From an uncultured Bacteroidota bacterium (GTDB taxonomy: Bacteria; Bacteroidota; Bacteroidia; Chitinophagales; Chitinophagaceae): 25,104 nucleotides of DNA. The position numbers and the translations under genes were made by a program. The notes beneath the pieces are model-generated. The model saw only the letters and a program-made list of their open reading frames with translations, made no database searches and was not told the DNA's origin. The stretch covers positions 1 through 25,104 of the forward strand of contig CAMLEX010000003.1 in the NCBI GenBank assembly GCA_946479055.1, read 5' to 3'. How positions within the stretch are numbered: position 1 is the first letter of the stretch; every line of letters starts with the position of its first letter. Positions 1-7,307 of the stretch are shown piece after piece.

Positions 1-1
1 T

Positions 2-212
2 ACTACTGCCTATGGCATACTTATCCTGTATTATACTAAGGCGAACAAAGTAAATAAAATACAGTTCAGCACCCGATCGACAGAAACAATACAACTCTGC
101 GAATAAAAATTCCCCCTATTCCAGCAACTCAGAACCATTAAAAGCATATCTTGAAGACGAATACCATGTATCCACACTGATTACAAAAATCCTCAAGTAT
201 GAAAGATGCTGA
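2..212 (+). other. Left edge: open frames without a start codon
   Basis: Two overlapping frames are open here and neither has an ATG. One runs in from the window edge and stops at 104-106; its visible part begins with a hydrophobic stretch (TTAYGILILYYTK), so it could be the C-terminus of a gene starting outside the window. The other is open from 54 to the TGA at 210-212 and ends in LKAYLEDEYHVSTLITKIL; it overlaps the start of the next ORF by 14 nt. I recognise neither. They could be the tail of an upstream gene or non-coding sequence. Confidence 0.2.
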
Positions 213-366
213 AAAGAAAACAGACAGAACTCTTATTATTAAAGAGCTTGAAGCCCGTCTTTTAAAAAAATGGAAGGCTGATAATCTCAGCAATCATTTG
301 CCTTTATCAGGTGAGAAGCCTCCGTACCTGAAGACAATTAAAAATAATAAGAACACCAAAAAGTAA
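199..366 (+). CDS. Small basic hypothetical protein (55 aa)
   Basis: ATG at 199, TAA at 364-366, 55 residues. The protein is highly charged: it starts MKDAEKKTDRTLIIKELEAR, has a likely amphipathic helix around residues 10-30 (KELEARLLKKWKAD) and ends in a Lys/Asn-rich tail. No signal peptide or membrane segment is visible. I do not recognise a family. The main support that it is expressed is the stem-loop with a T-rich tail only 13 nt after the stop (380-407), which would end a transcript on this strand. The start overlaps the end of a frame lacking an ATG, so it could be the distal member of an operon that begins outside the window. The short length keeps the call tentative. Confidence 0.45.
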   Translation: MKDAEKKTDRTLIIKELEARLLKKWKADNLSNHLPLSGEKPPYLKTIKNNKNTKK

Positions 367-379
367 TTATTAAATATAT

Positions 380-407
380 GCCCTCTTGGCTGAGGGCTTT
401 CGATTTT
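380..407 (+). terminator. Intrinsic terminator after the 55-aa ORF
   Basis: A perfect 6-bp GC-rich stem, GCCCTC (380-385) and GAGGGC (392-397), with loop TTGGCT, is followed by the T-rich tail TTTCGATTTT. It lies 13 nt after the stop of the ORF at 199-366. Confidence 0.55.
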
Positions 408-487
408 ACGTTTTTACCCGGTACTGCAACCAGGTATTTTTTTTATCTTTTTTCATCATAGCTCAATTAAGAGACAAACTACCTTAT

Positions 488-539
488 AAAAAAAGACCGG
501 GTTCTTCCTGTTAAATTCAAATTCATGTAGGAAAAACCC
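488..539 (-). terminator. Intrinsic terminator of the S9 peptidase gene
   Basis: Inverted repeat GGGTTCTTCCT (499-509) and AGGAAAAACCC (529-539) pairs at 10 of 11 positions. Read on the minus strand the stem is followed by GGTC and a run of seven T (complement of the A-run at 488-494). It starts 22 nt downstream of the peptidase stop codon at 561, on the correct strand. Confidence 0.7.
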
Positions 540-560
540 AATCAAAATAAGTAACCAACC

Positions 561-2705
561 CTAATACTTCGGTTGCACTCCCATATTGTAAAACATAAAG
601 CTCCATTTATTAGCCTGTTCTTCGATGATCTGCTGTGTACTACGTCCAGCCCCATGTCCTGCTTTTGTTTCTATGCTTATCAGGACAGGATTTTCTCCTT
701 TATGTTTTTCCTGTAGTGTAGCAGCAAACTTAAAACTATGTGCTGGAACAACTCTATCATCATGATCGGCAGTGGTTATAAGCGTAGCGGGATAGGCAAC
801 TTCTTTTAAGTTATGAAGAGGTGAATAGTTATACAAATACTCAAACATTTCCTTGCTTTCTTCTGCTGTACCATAATCATAGGCCCAACCTGCACCAGCC
901 GTAAACTTATGATAACGCAGCATATCTAATACACCTACAGCAGGAAAAGCTACTTTACAGATATCCGGCTTTTGGGTGATACAAGCTCCTACCAGTAAGC
1001 CCCCATTGGAACCGCCTTCAATAGCAAGGAACTCAGTAGAAGTATATTTATTATCTTTTAAATATTGTGCGGCAGCCATAAAATCATCAAACACATTTTG
1101 CTTTTTTGTTTTAATACCCTGTTGGTGCCAATCCTCACCATACTCACCTCCGCCCCGCAAGTTGGCTACAGCATAAATGCCGCCATTCTCCAATAAAATA
1201 ATACTGGATGTACTGAACCAGGGAGTCAGGCTCACACTAAATCCACCATATCCATATAAAAGGCAGGGATTTTTTCCATTCAGTTCTAAACCTTTCTTAT
1301 AAGTAATAATCATCGGGATTTTTGTACCGTCTTTGGAAGAATAAAATACTTGCTTGCTTTCATAGTCTTCCGGTTCAAACTGCACTTTTGACTGCTTATA
1401 CAATTCTGTTTTCCCACCTGCAATATCTAATTTATAGATAGTACTGGGATTGACATACGAAGCAAAAGTGTAATACAACTCCTTCTCTTCTTTCTTTGCA
1501 TAAAAACCATCAGCAGTGCCCAGCCCGGGTAATATTATTTCCCGGATCCGCTTGCCTTCCATATTATGCTGGTAAACTTTACTTACTGCGTCTTTCAGGT
1601 AAGAGCAAAATAAATAGCCGCCACCGGTAGAAGCAGTCAGCACTTCAGGTTTAGTTTCTATCAATGTTTTCCAGCTCCCCGGTTTTGGATCTGCAACAGG
1701 TACAGTAACCACCTTTCCGTTAGGAGCATTCTCATCGGTTTGTATATAAAAGAAATTATCATCCACATCAATAACGCCGTATTGGTTTTTCATGCCTGTC
1801 ACCAATGGTACGATAGGAGCATCGGGTTTAGTCAGATCCTGGATATATAATTCATTGCCATACGTAGCATCGGCTGCACTGATGATAAGCCATTTTTGAT
1901 TTTCCGATACATAAGCTCCGATATAGCGTCGCCTTATGTTGTCCCCAAATATGAGCTTGTCTTCCGCTTGCAGTGTGCCGAGTTTATGATAATATACTTT
2001 ATGCTTATCTGTTTTACCTGCCAGGAAACTGCCGTCTTTGGGCCTGTCGTAAGTACTGTAATAGAAACCATCATTTCCTTTCCAGCTGGCGCCACTGAAT
2101 TTTATATCCTGCATTGTATCTCCCAGCAGTTTTTTATCTGTTGCATTTATCACAATCATTTTTTGCCAGTCGCTTCCACCTTCTGAAACCAGGTAAGCAG
2201 CCATTGAACCATCTTTTGTAAAACTAATACCTGCCAGGGATGTAGTACCATCTTTGCTGAAAGTATTAGGGTCCAGAAAAACTTCAGCTTCCGTACTGCC
2301 GATTGCTTCACGATAAACTACACTCTGATTTTGCAACCCGGTATTTTTATAATAATAAGTGTATTGACCTTCTTTAAAAGGAGCTGAATATTTTTCGTAA
2401 TTAAACAGGTTTTCGTAGCGTTTGCGGATTGCATCGCGGAAAGGAATTTGTTGCAGGTAGCCTTTTGTCAATTTAATCTGTTGCTGCACCCAGGCAGCTG
2501 TTTCAGCGCTGGTATCGTTTTCAAGCCAGCGGTAAGGATCGGCCACTTCTGTACCAAAATAATTGTCTTTAACAGTAGTATCTTTTTTTGCGGGTGTGTA
2601 ATTCACTTCTATAGCTTTAAATTCGGAAAGAGTTGCTTCATTTGTTGTATTATTACAGGCTGCAACAATCAAAAGAGCGGCAGGAGCAAACTGTTGTGGT
2701 TTCAT
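561..2705 (-). CDS. Prolyl oligopeptidase family (S9) lipoprotein
   Basis: Predicted serine peptidase cleaving after proline in short peptides, probably anchored in the envelope as a lipoprotein. The 714-aa length matches the prolyl oligopeptidase family. The N-terminus has a short hydrophobic stretch and a lipobox-like VAAC with the candidate lipid-modified Cys at 17. After a short linker, YRWLENDTSAETAAWV (about residues 58-73) is typical of the start of the family's propeller region. The C-terminal alpha/beta-hydrolase part carries the nucleophile motif GGSNGG (Ser about 566), the Asp loop DHDDRVVP (about 647-650) and AGHGAG with the catalytic His about 684, so the triad looks complete. 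The start is an ATG at 2703-2705. It ends at its own terminator (488-539) and appears monocistronic. The family call is secure; membrane anchoring is inferred from the N-terminus. Confidence 0.95.
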   Translation of the reverse strand: MKPQQFAPAALLIVAACNNTTNEATLSEFKAIEVNYTPAKKDTTVKDNYFGTEVADPYRWLENDTSAETAAWVQQQIKLTKGYLQQIPFRDAIRKRYENLFNYEKYSAPFKEGQYTYYYKNTGLQNQSVVYREAIGSTEAEVFLDPNTFSKDGTTSLAGISFTKDGSMAAYLVSEGGSDWQKMIVINATDKKLLGDTMQDIKFSGASWKGNDGFYYSTYDRPKDGSFLAGKTDKHKVYYHKLGTLQAEDKLIFGDNIRRRYIGAYVSENQKWLIISAADATYGNELYIQDLTKPDAPIVPLVTGMKNQYGVIDVDDNFFYIQTDENAPNGKVVTVPVADPKPGSWKTLIETKPEVLTASTGGGYLFCSYLKDAVSKVYQHNMEGKRIREIILPGLGTADGFYAKKEEKELYYTFASYVNPSTIYKLDIAGGKTELYKQSKVQFEPEDYESKQVFYSSKDGTKIPMIITYKKGLELNGKNPCLLYGYGGFSVSLTPWFSTSSIILLENGGIYAVANLRGGGEYGEDWHQQGIKTKKQNVFDDFMAAAQYLKDNKYTSTEFLAIEGGSNGGLLVGACITQKPDICKVAFPAVGVLDMLRYHKFTAGAGWAYDYGTAEESKEMFEYLYNYSPLHNLKEVAYPATLITTADHDDRVVPAHSFKFAATLQEKHKGENPVLISIETKAGHGAGRSTQQIIEEQANKWSFMFYNMGVQPKY

Positions 2706-2887
2706 GGTGAAACGATTTAATTACGGGAAGATAAGTGAAAAGCAGAAAAAAATCATTTCAGGGAGATTACACTATTGTGTGTCAACCATACTCTGAGGGT
2801 TTGTTTAGCCACGGATACACGGAATGAAAACCGTCCAAAATAGTTTTCCGCAGCTATAAGATTTGCATATATTTTACGTCCAAAATG

Positions 2888-2919
2888 AAAAAAACCTTCT
2901 TTTACAAAGAAGATTTTTT
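2888..2919 (-). terminator. Terminator after the RDD gene
   Basis: Perfect 7-bp stem CTTCTTT (2896-2902) and AAAGAAG (2906-2912) with loop TAC. A-runs and T-runs flank both sides, so it could work in either direction. It lies 24 nt beyond the stop of the minus-strand RDD gene; read on that strand the stem is followed by a T-run. Confidence 0.6.
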
Positions 2920-2942
2920 GATGTCGCTTCAAAATAAATTAT

Positions 2943-3431
2943 TTATACATCCATTGGCCGGTTTGATTCCTTTTCATCTATTACATACGTCTTTGCCCAC
3001 CTGTCATGCCATGGATAAGCAGGGGTGCCTAATGCACTGAATGCATTAAAAGGTACAGCACGGCTAAGTCCGCGAAGGAGTGCAGCCTTAGGAGAAACAT
3101 TACTGCCGTCCTCATTTACCGCACGGGTACCGGTAATCAACTTTCCCAATGATTTGCCTTTAAAAATGGCTTCGATAGCAAACATATATATGCCATACAA
3201 AACAAGCCCTAGCAATCGGTCCAGTAAATTAAACCCAAGGTCATCATCCTTAATCTCATTAATCGACTCTATTGCTACGGGATTTATCAGGGCGATCACT
3301 ATACCTGATACAAAGAGTAAACCATAAAAAACAGCCAGGTCAATAATATAGTTAGCGAATCGTTTGCCACTACTGGCTTGTGCCAGGTGATACTCCGGAT
3401 CGGCGAAAAGATGCTCTTGTGTAGTTTCCAT
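2943..3431 (-). CDS. RDD family membrane protein
   Basis: A 162-aa integral membrane protein of the RDD family, named for conserved Arg and Asp residues; members are proposed to be transporters or membrane accessory proteins, and the substrate here is unknown. The family signature is visible: SGKRFANYIIDLAVF near residues 21-35 (Arg24, Asp31) at the start of the first membrane segment, a second hydrophobic segment around residues 75-90 (LLGLVLYGIYMFAIE), then the characteristic GKSLGKLITGTRAVNEDG and LLRGLSRAVPF. The start is the ATG at 3429-3431. A 48-aa one-TM protein ends 36 nt upstream on the same strand, so the two probably form a small operon ending at the terminator at 2888-2919. Confidence 0.85.
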   Translation of the reverse strand: METTQEHLFADPEYHLAQASSGKRFANYIIDLAVFYGLLFVSGIVIALINPVAIESINEIKDDDLGFNLLDRLLGLVLYGIYMFAIEAIFKGKSLGKLITGTRAVNEDGSNVSPKAALLRGLSRAVPFNAFSALGTPAYPWHDRWAKTYVIDEKESNRPMDV

Positions 3432-3467
3432 ACTGAAAGAATTTTTGAAGGTTTGGGTTTCGGCTCT

Positions 3468-3614
3468 TTATTTTTCGACAAGATAGAAGAAACCATTCAA
3501 TACTAAGAGAATGACCGCCATTATAATAAATAGATGATCTGACTCAATTAAATTGACGGGCAGCTTTGCATTTTGAGCTTCAATCTTTTTAATAAATTCA
3601 AACAAACCCGGCAT
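3468..3614 (-). CDS. Small single-TM protein upstream of RDD gene (48 aa)
   Basis: ATG at 3612-3614, TAA at 3468-3470, 48 residues. The N-terminal half is polar and amphipathic (MPGLFEFIKKIEAQNAKLPV); residues about 27-45 form one hydrophobic helix (HLFIIMAVILLVLNGFFYLV), followed by EK at the end. This is a convincing small membrane protein and not random sequence: clean polar-to-hydrophobic organisation, ATG start, same strand as the RDD gene, 36-nt gap. I do not recognise a family. A role as partner or accessory of the RDD protein is inferred from position only. Confidence 0.6.
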   Translation of the reverse strand: MPGLFEFIKKIEAQNAKLPVNLIESDHLFIIMAVILLVLNGFFYLVEK

Positions 3615-3642
3615 TTATAAAAGAGCGTTTTTATTTTTGCAT

Positions 3643-4311
3643 ATGTCCACATTGGCCCAACAACTCATTCAATTTTATCAACAGCTTACACCCCCGCTCC
3701 TTCCAAAAGGATTTAGTATACTTCACCCACAACTTGATCAACAGGTGATGGAAATAGTAAAACAATTCTTTGAAAAGTTTTATAACGATAACCAACCCAG
3801 AAAATTAATGCTGGGTATCAACCCCGGCCGTTTTGGTGCTGGTATAACCGGCATCAATTTCACCGCCCCAAAGCAATTAAAAGCAAACTGTGGAATTGAT
3901 CATCCATGGGGCAATAACACAGAACTCTCCGCTGAATTTATTTATGAAGTGGTAGATCAATATGGTGGTGCTAAAAAATTCTATGGGGATTATTTTATCG
4001 GCGCTATGTCTCCCTTAGGTTTTGTAAAAGACGGAAAGAACATCAATTATTATGATGATAAAAAATTGCAAGCCGCCGTAACTCCATTTATTATTCAAAC
4101 CATCCGGCAGCAATTACAAATGGGGTTTGCGACAGATACCTGTATTTGCATCGGGGGTGAAAAAAATTATAAATTTTTGAAGAAACTCAATGAAGAGCAT
4201 GATTTTTTCCAAAAAATCATTCCCCTGCCCCACCCCAGATTTATCATGCAATACCGCAGAAAAAGAAAACAGGATTATGTGAACGGATGGCTTGATCTTT
4301 TGCAAAAATAA
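3643..4311 (+). CDS. SMUG2-type uracil-DNA glycosylase family protein (DUF4918)
   Basis: Predicted DNA base-excision-repair glycosylase of the uracil-DNA glycosylase superfamily, 222 aa. Motif 1 is seen as LGINPGRFGAGITGINFT (about residues 57-74; Asn60-Pro61-Gly62), closely resembling the SMUG1 motif GMNPGPFG. The motif 2 region is PLPHPRF with His197, matching the SMUG-type HPSPR loop. From memory, DUF4918 proteins of Bacteroidota were characterised as a SMUG2 subfamily, and this sequence fits that description. The longer frame starts at a TTG at 3637; the ATG at 3643 is preferred. A TATTTTTG string at 3632-3639 resembles the Bacteroidota -7 element but sits too close to the ATG to be trusted. 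Substrate range (uracil, deaminated or oxidised bases) cannot be read from the sequence. Confidence 0.82.
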   Translation: MSTLAQQLIQFYQQLTPPLLPKGFSILHPQLDQQVMEIVKQFFEKFYNDNQPRKLMLGINPGRFGAGITGINFTAPKQLKANCGIDHPWGNNTELSAEFIYEVVDQYGGAKKFYGDYFIGAMSPLGFVKDGKNINYYDDKKLQAAVTPFIIQTIRQQLQMGFATDTCICIGGEKNYKFLKKLNEEHDFFQKIIPLPHPRFIMQYRRKRKQDYVNGWLDLLQK

Positions 4312-4536
4312 ATTGGTGGTACTTCGCCCATGTAATGACTATTTAGTCGTACCTTTTTGGTGATAACACAGACTCTCTGAAATCAAGCATTCTTTATTGC
4401 CCTCACTACATGGTGGTCATGAATACGAAATGGCTATTTTTTATCGCTTAGCGCCTTAGCAGGTTTAACTACAGGAAATTCCGGACACTACGAGACAGTT
4501 GTAAATCATTTTTTTAAATTAAAATTTATTAAAATC

Positions 4537-4707
4537 ATGAAAACATTACACTGCAGCGATGCCGGATTTGACTGCCAGGCCGTTATTCGGGCTAATACTG
4601 AAGAGGAAGTATTGAAACAAGCTGCTCAACATGCTCTTGAAGTACATGGTGTCCCGGTGACGCAGGAACTCGCTGAACAACTAAAAACGCTGATCAAAGA
4701 AGAATGA
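4537..4707 (+). CDS. DUF1059 family small protein (56 aa)
   Basis: ATG at 4537, TGA at 4705-4707, 56 residues. The sequence starts MKTLHCSDAGFDCQAVIRAN, and the Cys-Ser-Asp-x-Gly-x-x-Cys arrangement (Cys6, Cys13), followed by TEEEVLKQAAQHALEVHG and an acidic helical C-terminus, is the pattern of DUF1059, a family of small predicted metal-binding proteins. The biochemical role is unknown; metal binding is a family-level proposal. The gene stands alone, 225 nt after the glycosylase gene and 249 nt before the ABM-domain gene, on the same strand as both. The family match rests on pattern recognition over the whole short length. Confidence 0.78.
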   Translation: MKTLHCSDAGFDCQAVIRANTEEEVLKQAAQHALEVHGVPVTQELAEQLKTLIKEE

Positions 4708-4944
4708 AATGTCAAAGCTCTCAGTAAAACTGCCAAAAGGGGTTGACCATTGAAACATCAACGCAAACAAACTTTAGCCCGGCACAATTTTATTTTTTGT
4801 CTGCAAATGTCATTATCAACTTTAAAACAATATCCCTATTACACCCGACTAAAGGAACTGTAATATCAATCACCGCAAGGCACGGAAAAACAGCATGAAA
4901 ATCATACCGCCCCCTGGAAATAATTTATTTCTTCACTTTTAAAA

Positions 4945-4952
4945 AAGGAGGT
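4945..4952 (+). promoter_or_regulatory. Strong Shine-Dalgarno AAGGAGGT
   Basis: AAGGAGGT is complementary to the anti-Shine-Dalgarno of 16S rRNA and lies 4 nt before the ATG at 4957. Such a strong site is notable in a phylum where genes generally lack Shine-Dalgarno motifs. It fixes the start of the ABM-domain gene. Confidence 0.75.
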
Positions 4953-4956
4953 TCTT

Positions 4957-5262
4957 ATGTTTGTACGACTCACTTACCTGGGTTTTTTGCCTGGCAAATT
5001 TGAAGAGGCAAAAAAAATTTACTATGACGAACTTGTTCCGATTGTAAAACAACAAAAAGGAAATCTTGATTGCACACTGCTTGAACCGGTAGACAGTTCG
5101 GATGATTACATCTCCATGACAGTATGGGACAACAAAGAAGATGCGGATGCTTATCAAAACAGTGGTACTTACAAGCAACTGGTTGATAGAATACAGGCAT
5201 TGTATTCAAAGAATCCGGTCTTAAAAGTTTATTCTACCGAAAAAGTTATGGAACATGCCTGA
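4957..5262 (+). CDS. Antibiotic biosynthesis monooxygenase (ABM) fold protein
   Basis: A 101-aa single-domain protein of the dimeric ferredoxin-like ABM superfamily. The pattern is seen in sequence: MFVRLTYLGFLPGKFEEAKK (first strand then helix), VKQQKGNLDCTLLEPVDSSD (second strand), DYISMTVWDNKEDADAYQNS (third strand with the typical W-x-x-x-x-x-A-x-x-Y), and a C-terminal strand LKVYSTEKV. Members include cofactor-less quinol oxygenases, haem-degrading enzymes and many proteins of unknown role; nothing here picks a substrate. It is cytosolic, with no signal peptide. The start is supported by AAGGAGGT immediately upstream. A terminator follows at 5303-5329, so the gene ends its transcript. 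The name is the family name; no link to antibiotic synthesis is implied. Confidence 0.8.
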   Translation: MFVRLTYLGFLPGKFEEAKKIYYDELVPIVKQQKGNLDCTLLEPVDSSDDYISMTVWDNKEDADAYQNSGTYKQLVDRIQALYSKNPVLKVYSTEKVMEHA

Positions 5263-5302
5263 GCATAAGACATTATCAATTGGAATTACTTTGTCATTCC
5301 AA

Positions 5303-5329
5303 CGGGGTCTTTGAAGATCCCGTTTTTTT
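5303..5329 (+). terminator. Intrinsic terminator after the ABM-domain gene
   Basis: Hairpin CGGGGTCTTTGAAGATCCCG (5303-5322), with 8 stem pairs including one G-T, is followed directly by seven T. It lies 40 nt after the stop at 5262 and just before the convergent amidase gene ends at 5335. Confidence 0.8.
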
Positions 5330-5334
5330 CAGCT

Positions 5335-7080
5335 TTACTGATCAGTTTTACATCCTTCCAGAAAATCTTTTATTCCCAGTACAATCTTATCGGCTATTTG
5401 CTGTTGAAAATTCTCATCCAGTATTTTCATTTCTTCTTCCGGGTTGCTTAGAAACAACATTTCTACCAATGCATTGGGATATTCGATCGGGCTGTTCAGC
5501 ATAAAATTAAAACTACCATTGTTCCCATATTCTTTTAAACCGAGATCCAGCATGTGTTTATAAATATCATAACTAAGTTTCCTGAAACCTATGTACCGAT
5601 AAAAAGTACTGGTGCCTTCAACATGTGTGGGATCAGAAGAAGAGTTCAGATGAATGCTGACCAGCAGATCAGGCATACTATCGCGGTACATTAAAATGCG
5701 TTCTTTATTATCTACAAACTGTTCTGAAGTTCTTGTCATTATCACTTTTGCACCCTGCAAACGCAAAGCCTGCCTCAGTTTTAATGATACCGCCAATGCC
5801 AGCTCTTTCTCCGATGATCCTGTTGGCCCATAAGCTCCCGTATTGCCACCACCGTGGCCTGCATCGAGAGCGATTCTCAAACTTCTTAGCTCCAGGTTTT
5901 GGGGTTGCCGCCTGACTTTTATTGTTAACCGGTTGCCATTGTAATAAACCTGGTGTCCCCAATGCTGCTGGTGTTTCAGTACGATCGTTATTCTTAGCAC
6001 TTCATCTTCGAGTTGCTCATAATACACATTTTTTATCTCCTTCGCATTTTCCAATTGGTTTATCCAATTGGTATTGTTGGTGGCGCCAAAAACATCGACA
6101 ACAATTTTTGACGGATCAATCACCTGAAAAGACTGGTAAGGCAAGCGGGCAGATAAACCCACCTGTACATAATCATACAATGAATCGCCGAATACGTTCC
6201 AGTTTGCAGTTAATGAAGATGGAGTGAATGTTCCCCGTGGTAAAAATTCAACTACATCATCAGGAATATAGGCAGTACGATATTTTGATAACTGTACTTT
6301 ATAGAGCGAACCTTCCTTGCCTTTGATGCGTAGAGGTATCAATGAATCAATATAACCGATCTTGGCGCCACCCAACCTGTCGTCGCCATTGCCAAATAAT
6401 AAATGCGCCAACCTTCCTTGAGTAATCACCATATCTGAAGTCAATGAGCTCAGCGCAGATAATGTTGTTTCCGATCTTTGCGTCGTTGTATTACCATCCG
6501 GATCTTTGATAGTTACAGGAATTTTATCTGCAGAAAAGCTATCTGTTTCTTTGATCGTGTATTCACCCTGGTAAATACCTGGCATACGATTACTATTGCT
6601 GATGGGCATTTCAAATAAAGGAATATTTCCGTTGGCGGTAACTGTACAGCCGGTCAATGCTTTTACTTTGAACTGTATTTTATCACCTGGTGCCACTATT
6701 AAATTTCCTTCAGGCAGAATCTCAATTTTTGCAATGCCTAATGTTTTTACCGTATCAGGAACAGGCACTGTATAGTGGTAGGTTAACTTTTTTGAGACAT
6801 GGGTTTTTCCCGGGCCTGTAGCAACAAGGTTAAATGTATTAACACCGGGCTCCATATCCATCTCGTAAGCAAAGGCACCGGTTGGGTATACTTTTACAGG
6901 TTGATCATTAATAGTCAGAAGACAGTTTTTACAGGTAGCTCCTGACAAATATTGCTTAGGGGATCGCACCGCATTGTTCTCCTTGACCGGAACCGCCAGG
7001 CGTATAAAAGGTTTGTCGTCCTTCTGTGCTGATAAACTTATATATAGCAAAAGGAGTATGGGTACAATTAATTTCTTCAT
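5335..7080 (-). CDS. N-acetylmuramoyl-L-alanine amidase (Amidase_3), secreted
   Basis: Predicted zinc-dependent peptidoglycan hydrolase cleaving the bond between N-acetylmuramic acid and L-alanine, acting in the periplasm (cell separation or wall remodelling). The mature C-terminal domain begins near residue 400: IALDAGHGGGNTGAYGPTG (His409), SSEKELAL (Glu424), SIHLNSSS (His477) and NALVEMLFLSN (Glu540), the complete ligand and catalytic set of Amidase_3. The N-terminus MKKLIVPILLLLYISLSAQ is a signal peptide. Residues about 300-392, just before the catalytic domain, look like an AMIN-type beta domain (YVQVGLSARLPYQSF, SKIVVDVFGATNN), which in AmiC-like enzymes targets septal wall. The longest frame adds a TTG codon before the ATG at 7078-7080; the ATG is preferred. 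Length is 581 aa. Confidence 0.92.
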   Translation of the reverse strand: MKKLIVPILLLLYISLSAQKDDKPFIRLAVPVKENNAVRSPKQYLSGATCKNCLLTINDQPVKVYPTGAFAYEMDMEPGVNTFNLVATGPGKTHVSKKLTYHYTVPVPDTVKTLGIAKIEILPEGNLIVAPGDKIQFKVKALTGCTVTANGNIPLFEMPISNSNRMPGIYQGEYTIKETDSFSADKIPVTIKDPDGNTTTQRSETTLSALSSLTSDMVITQGRLAHLLFGNGDDRLGGAKIGYIDSLIPLRIKGKEGSLYKVQLSKYRTAYIPDDVVEFLPRGTFTPSSLTANWNVFGDSLYDYVQVGLSARLPYQSFQVIDPSKIVVDVFGATNNTNWINQLENAKEIKNVYYEQLEDEVLRITIVLKHQQHWGHQVYYNGNRLTIKVRRQPQNLELRSLRIALDAGHGGGNTGAYGPTGSSEKELALAVSLKLRQALRLQGAKVIMTRTSEQFVDNKERILMYRDSMPDLLVSIHLNSSSDPTHVEGTSTFYRYIGFRKLSYDIYKHMLDLGLKEYGNNGSFNFMLNSPIEYPNALVEMLFLSNPEEEMKILDENFQQQIADKIVLGIKDFLEGCKTDQ

Positions 7081-7307
7081 CAAGACCGCATTTTCAATCC
7101 TTAAAAATACACATTTATACAGGGCTATGTTATATAAAAATGATCTTTACATACATTATCGCACCTGTTTAACAACGAAAAAAACGTTCGGCTAACAGTT
7201 TCTTAATGGACTATTTTTTGCAGTGTTGTGGAAATTTTGCTAAAAACAGTTCTGGAGAAAGAATAAATAGTTTCTTTTAATAAGTATGTCCGCAGAAAAA
7301 TAAAGAC

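Noticed and set aside
3632..3639. TATTTTTG as a -7 promoter element for the glycosylase gene
   Set aside because: It ends 3 nt before the ATG, which would leave no leader, and there is no -33 partner.
4432..4470. Possible decayed signal peptide (MNTKWLFFIA then stop)
   Set aside because: Only ten codons and no protein-like continuation in any frame.
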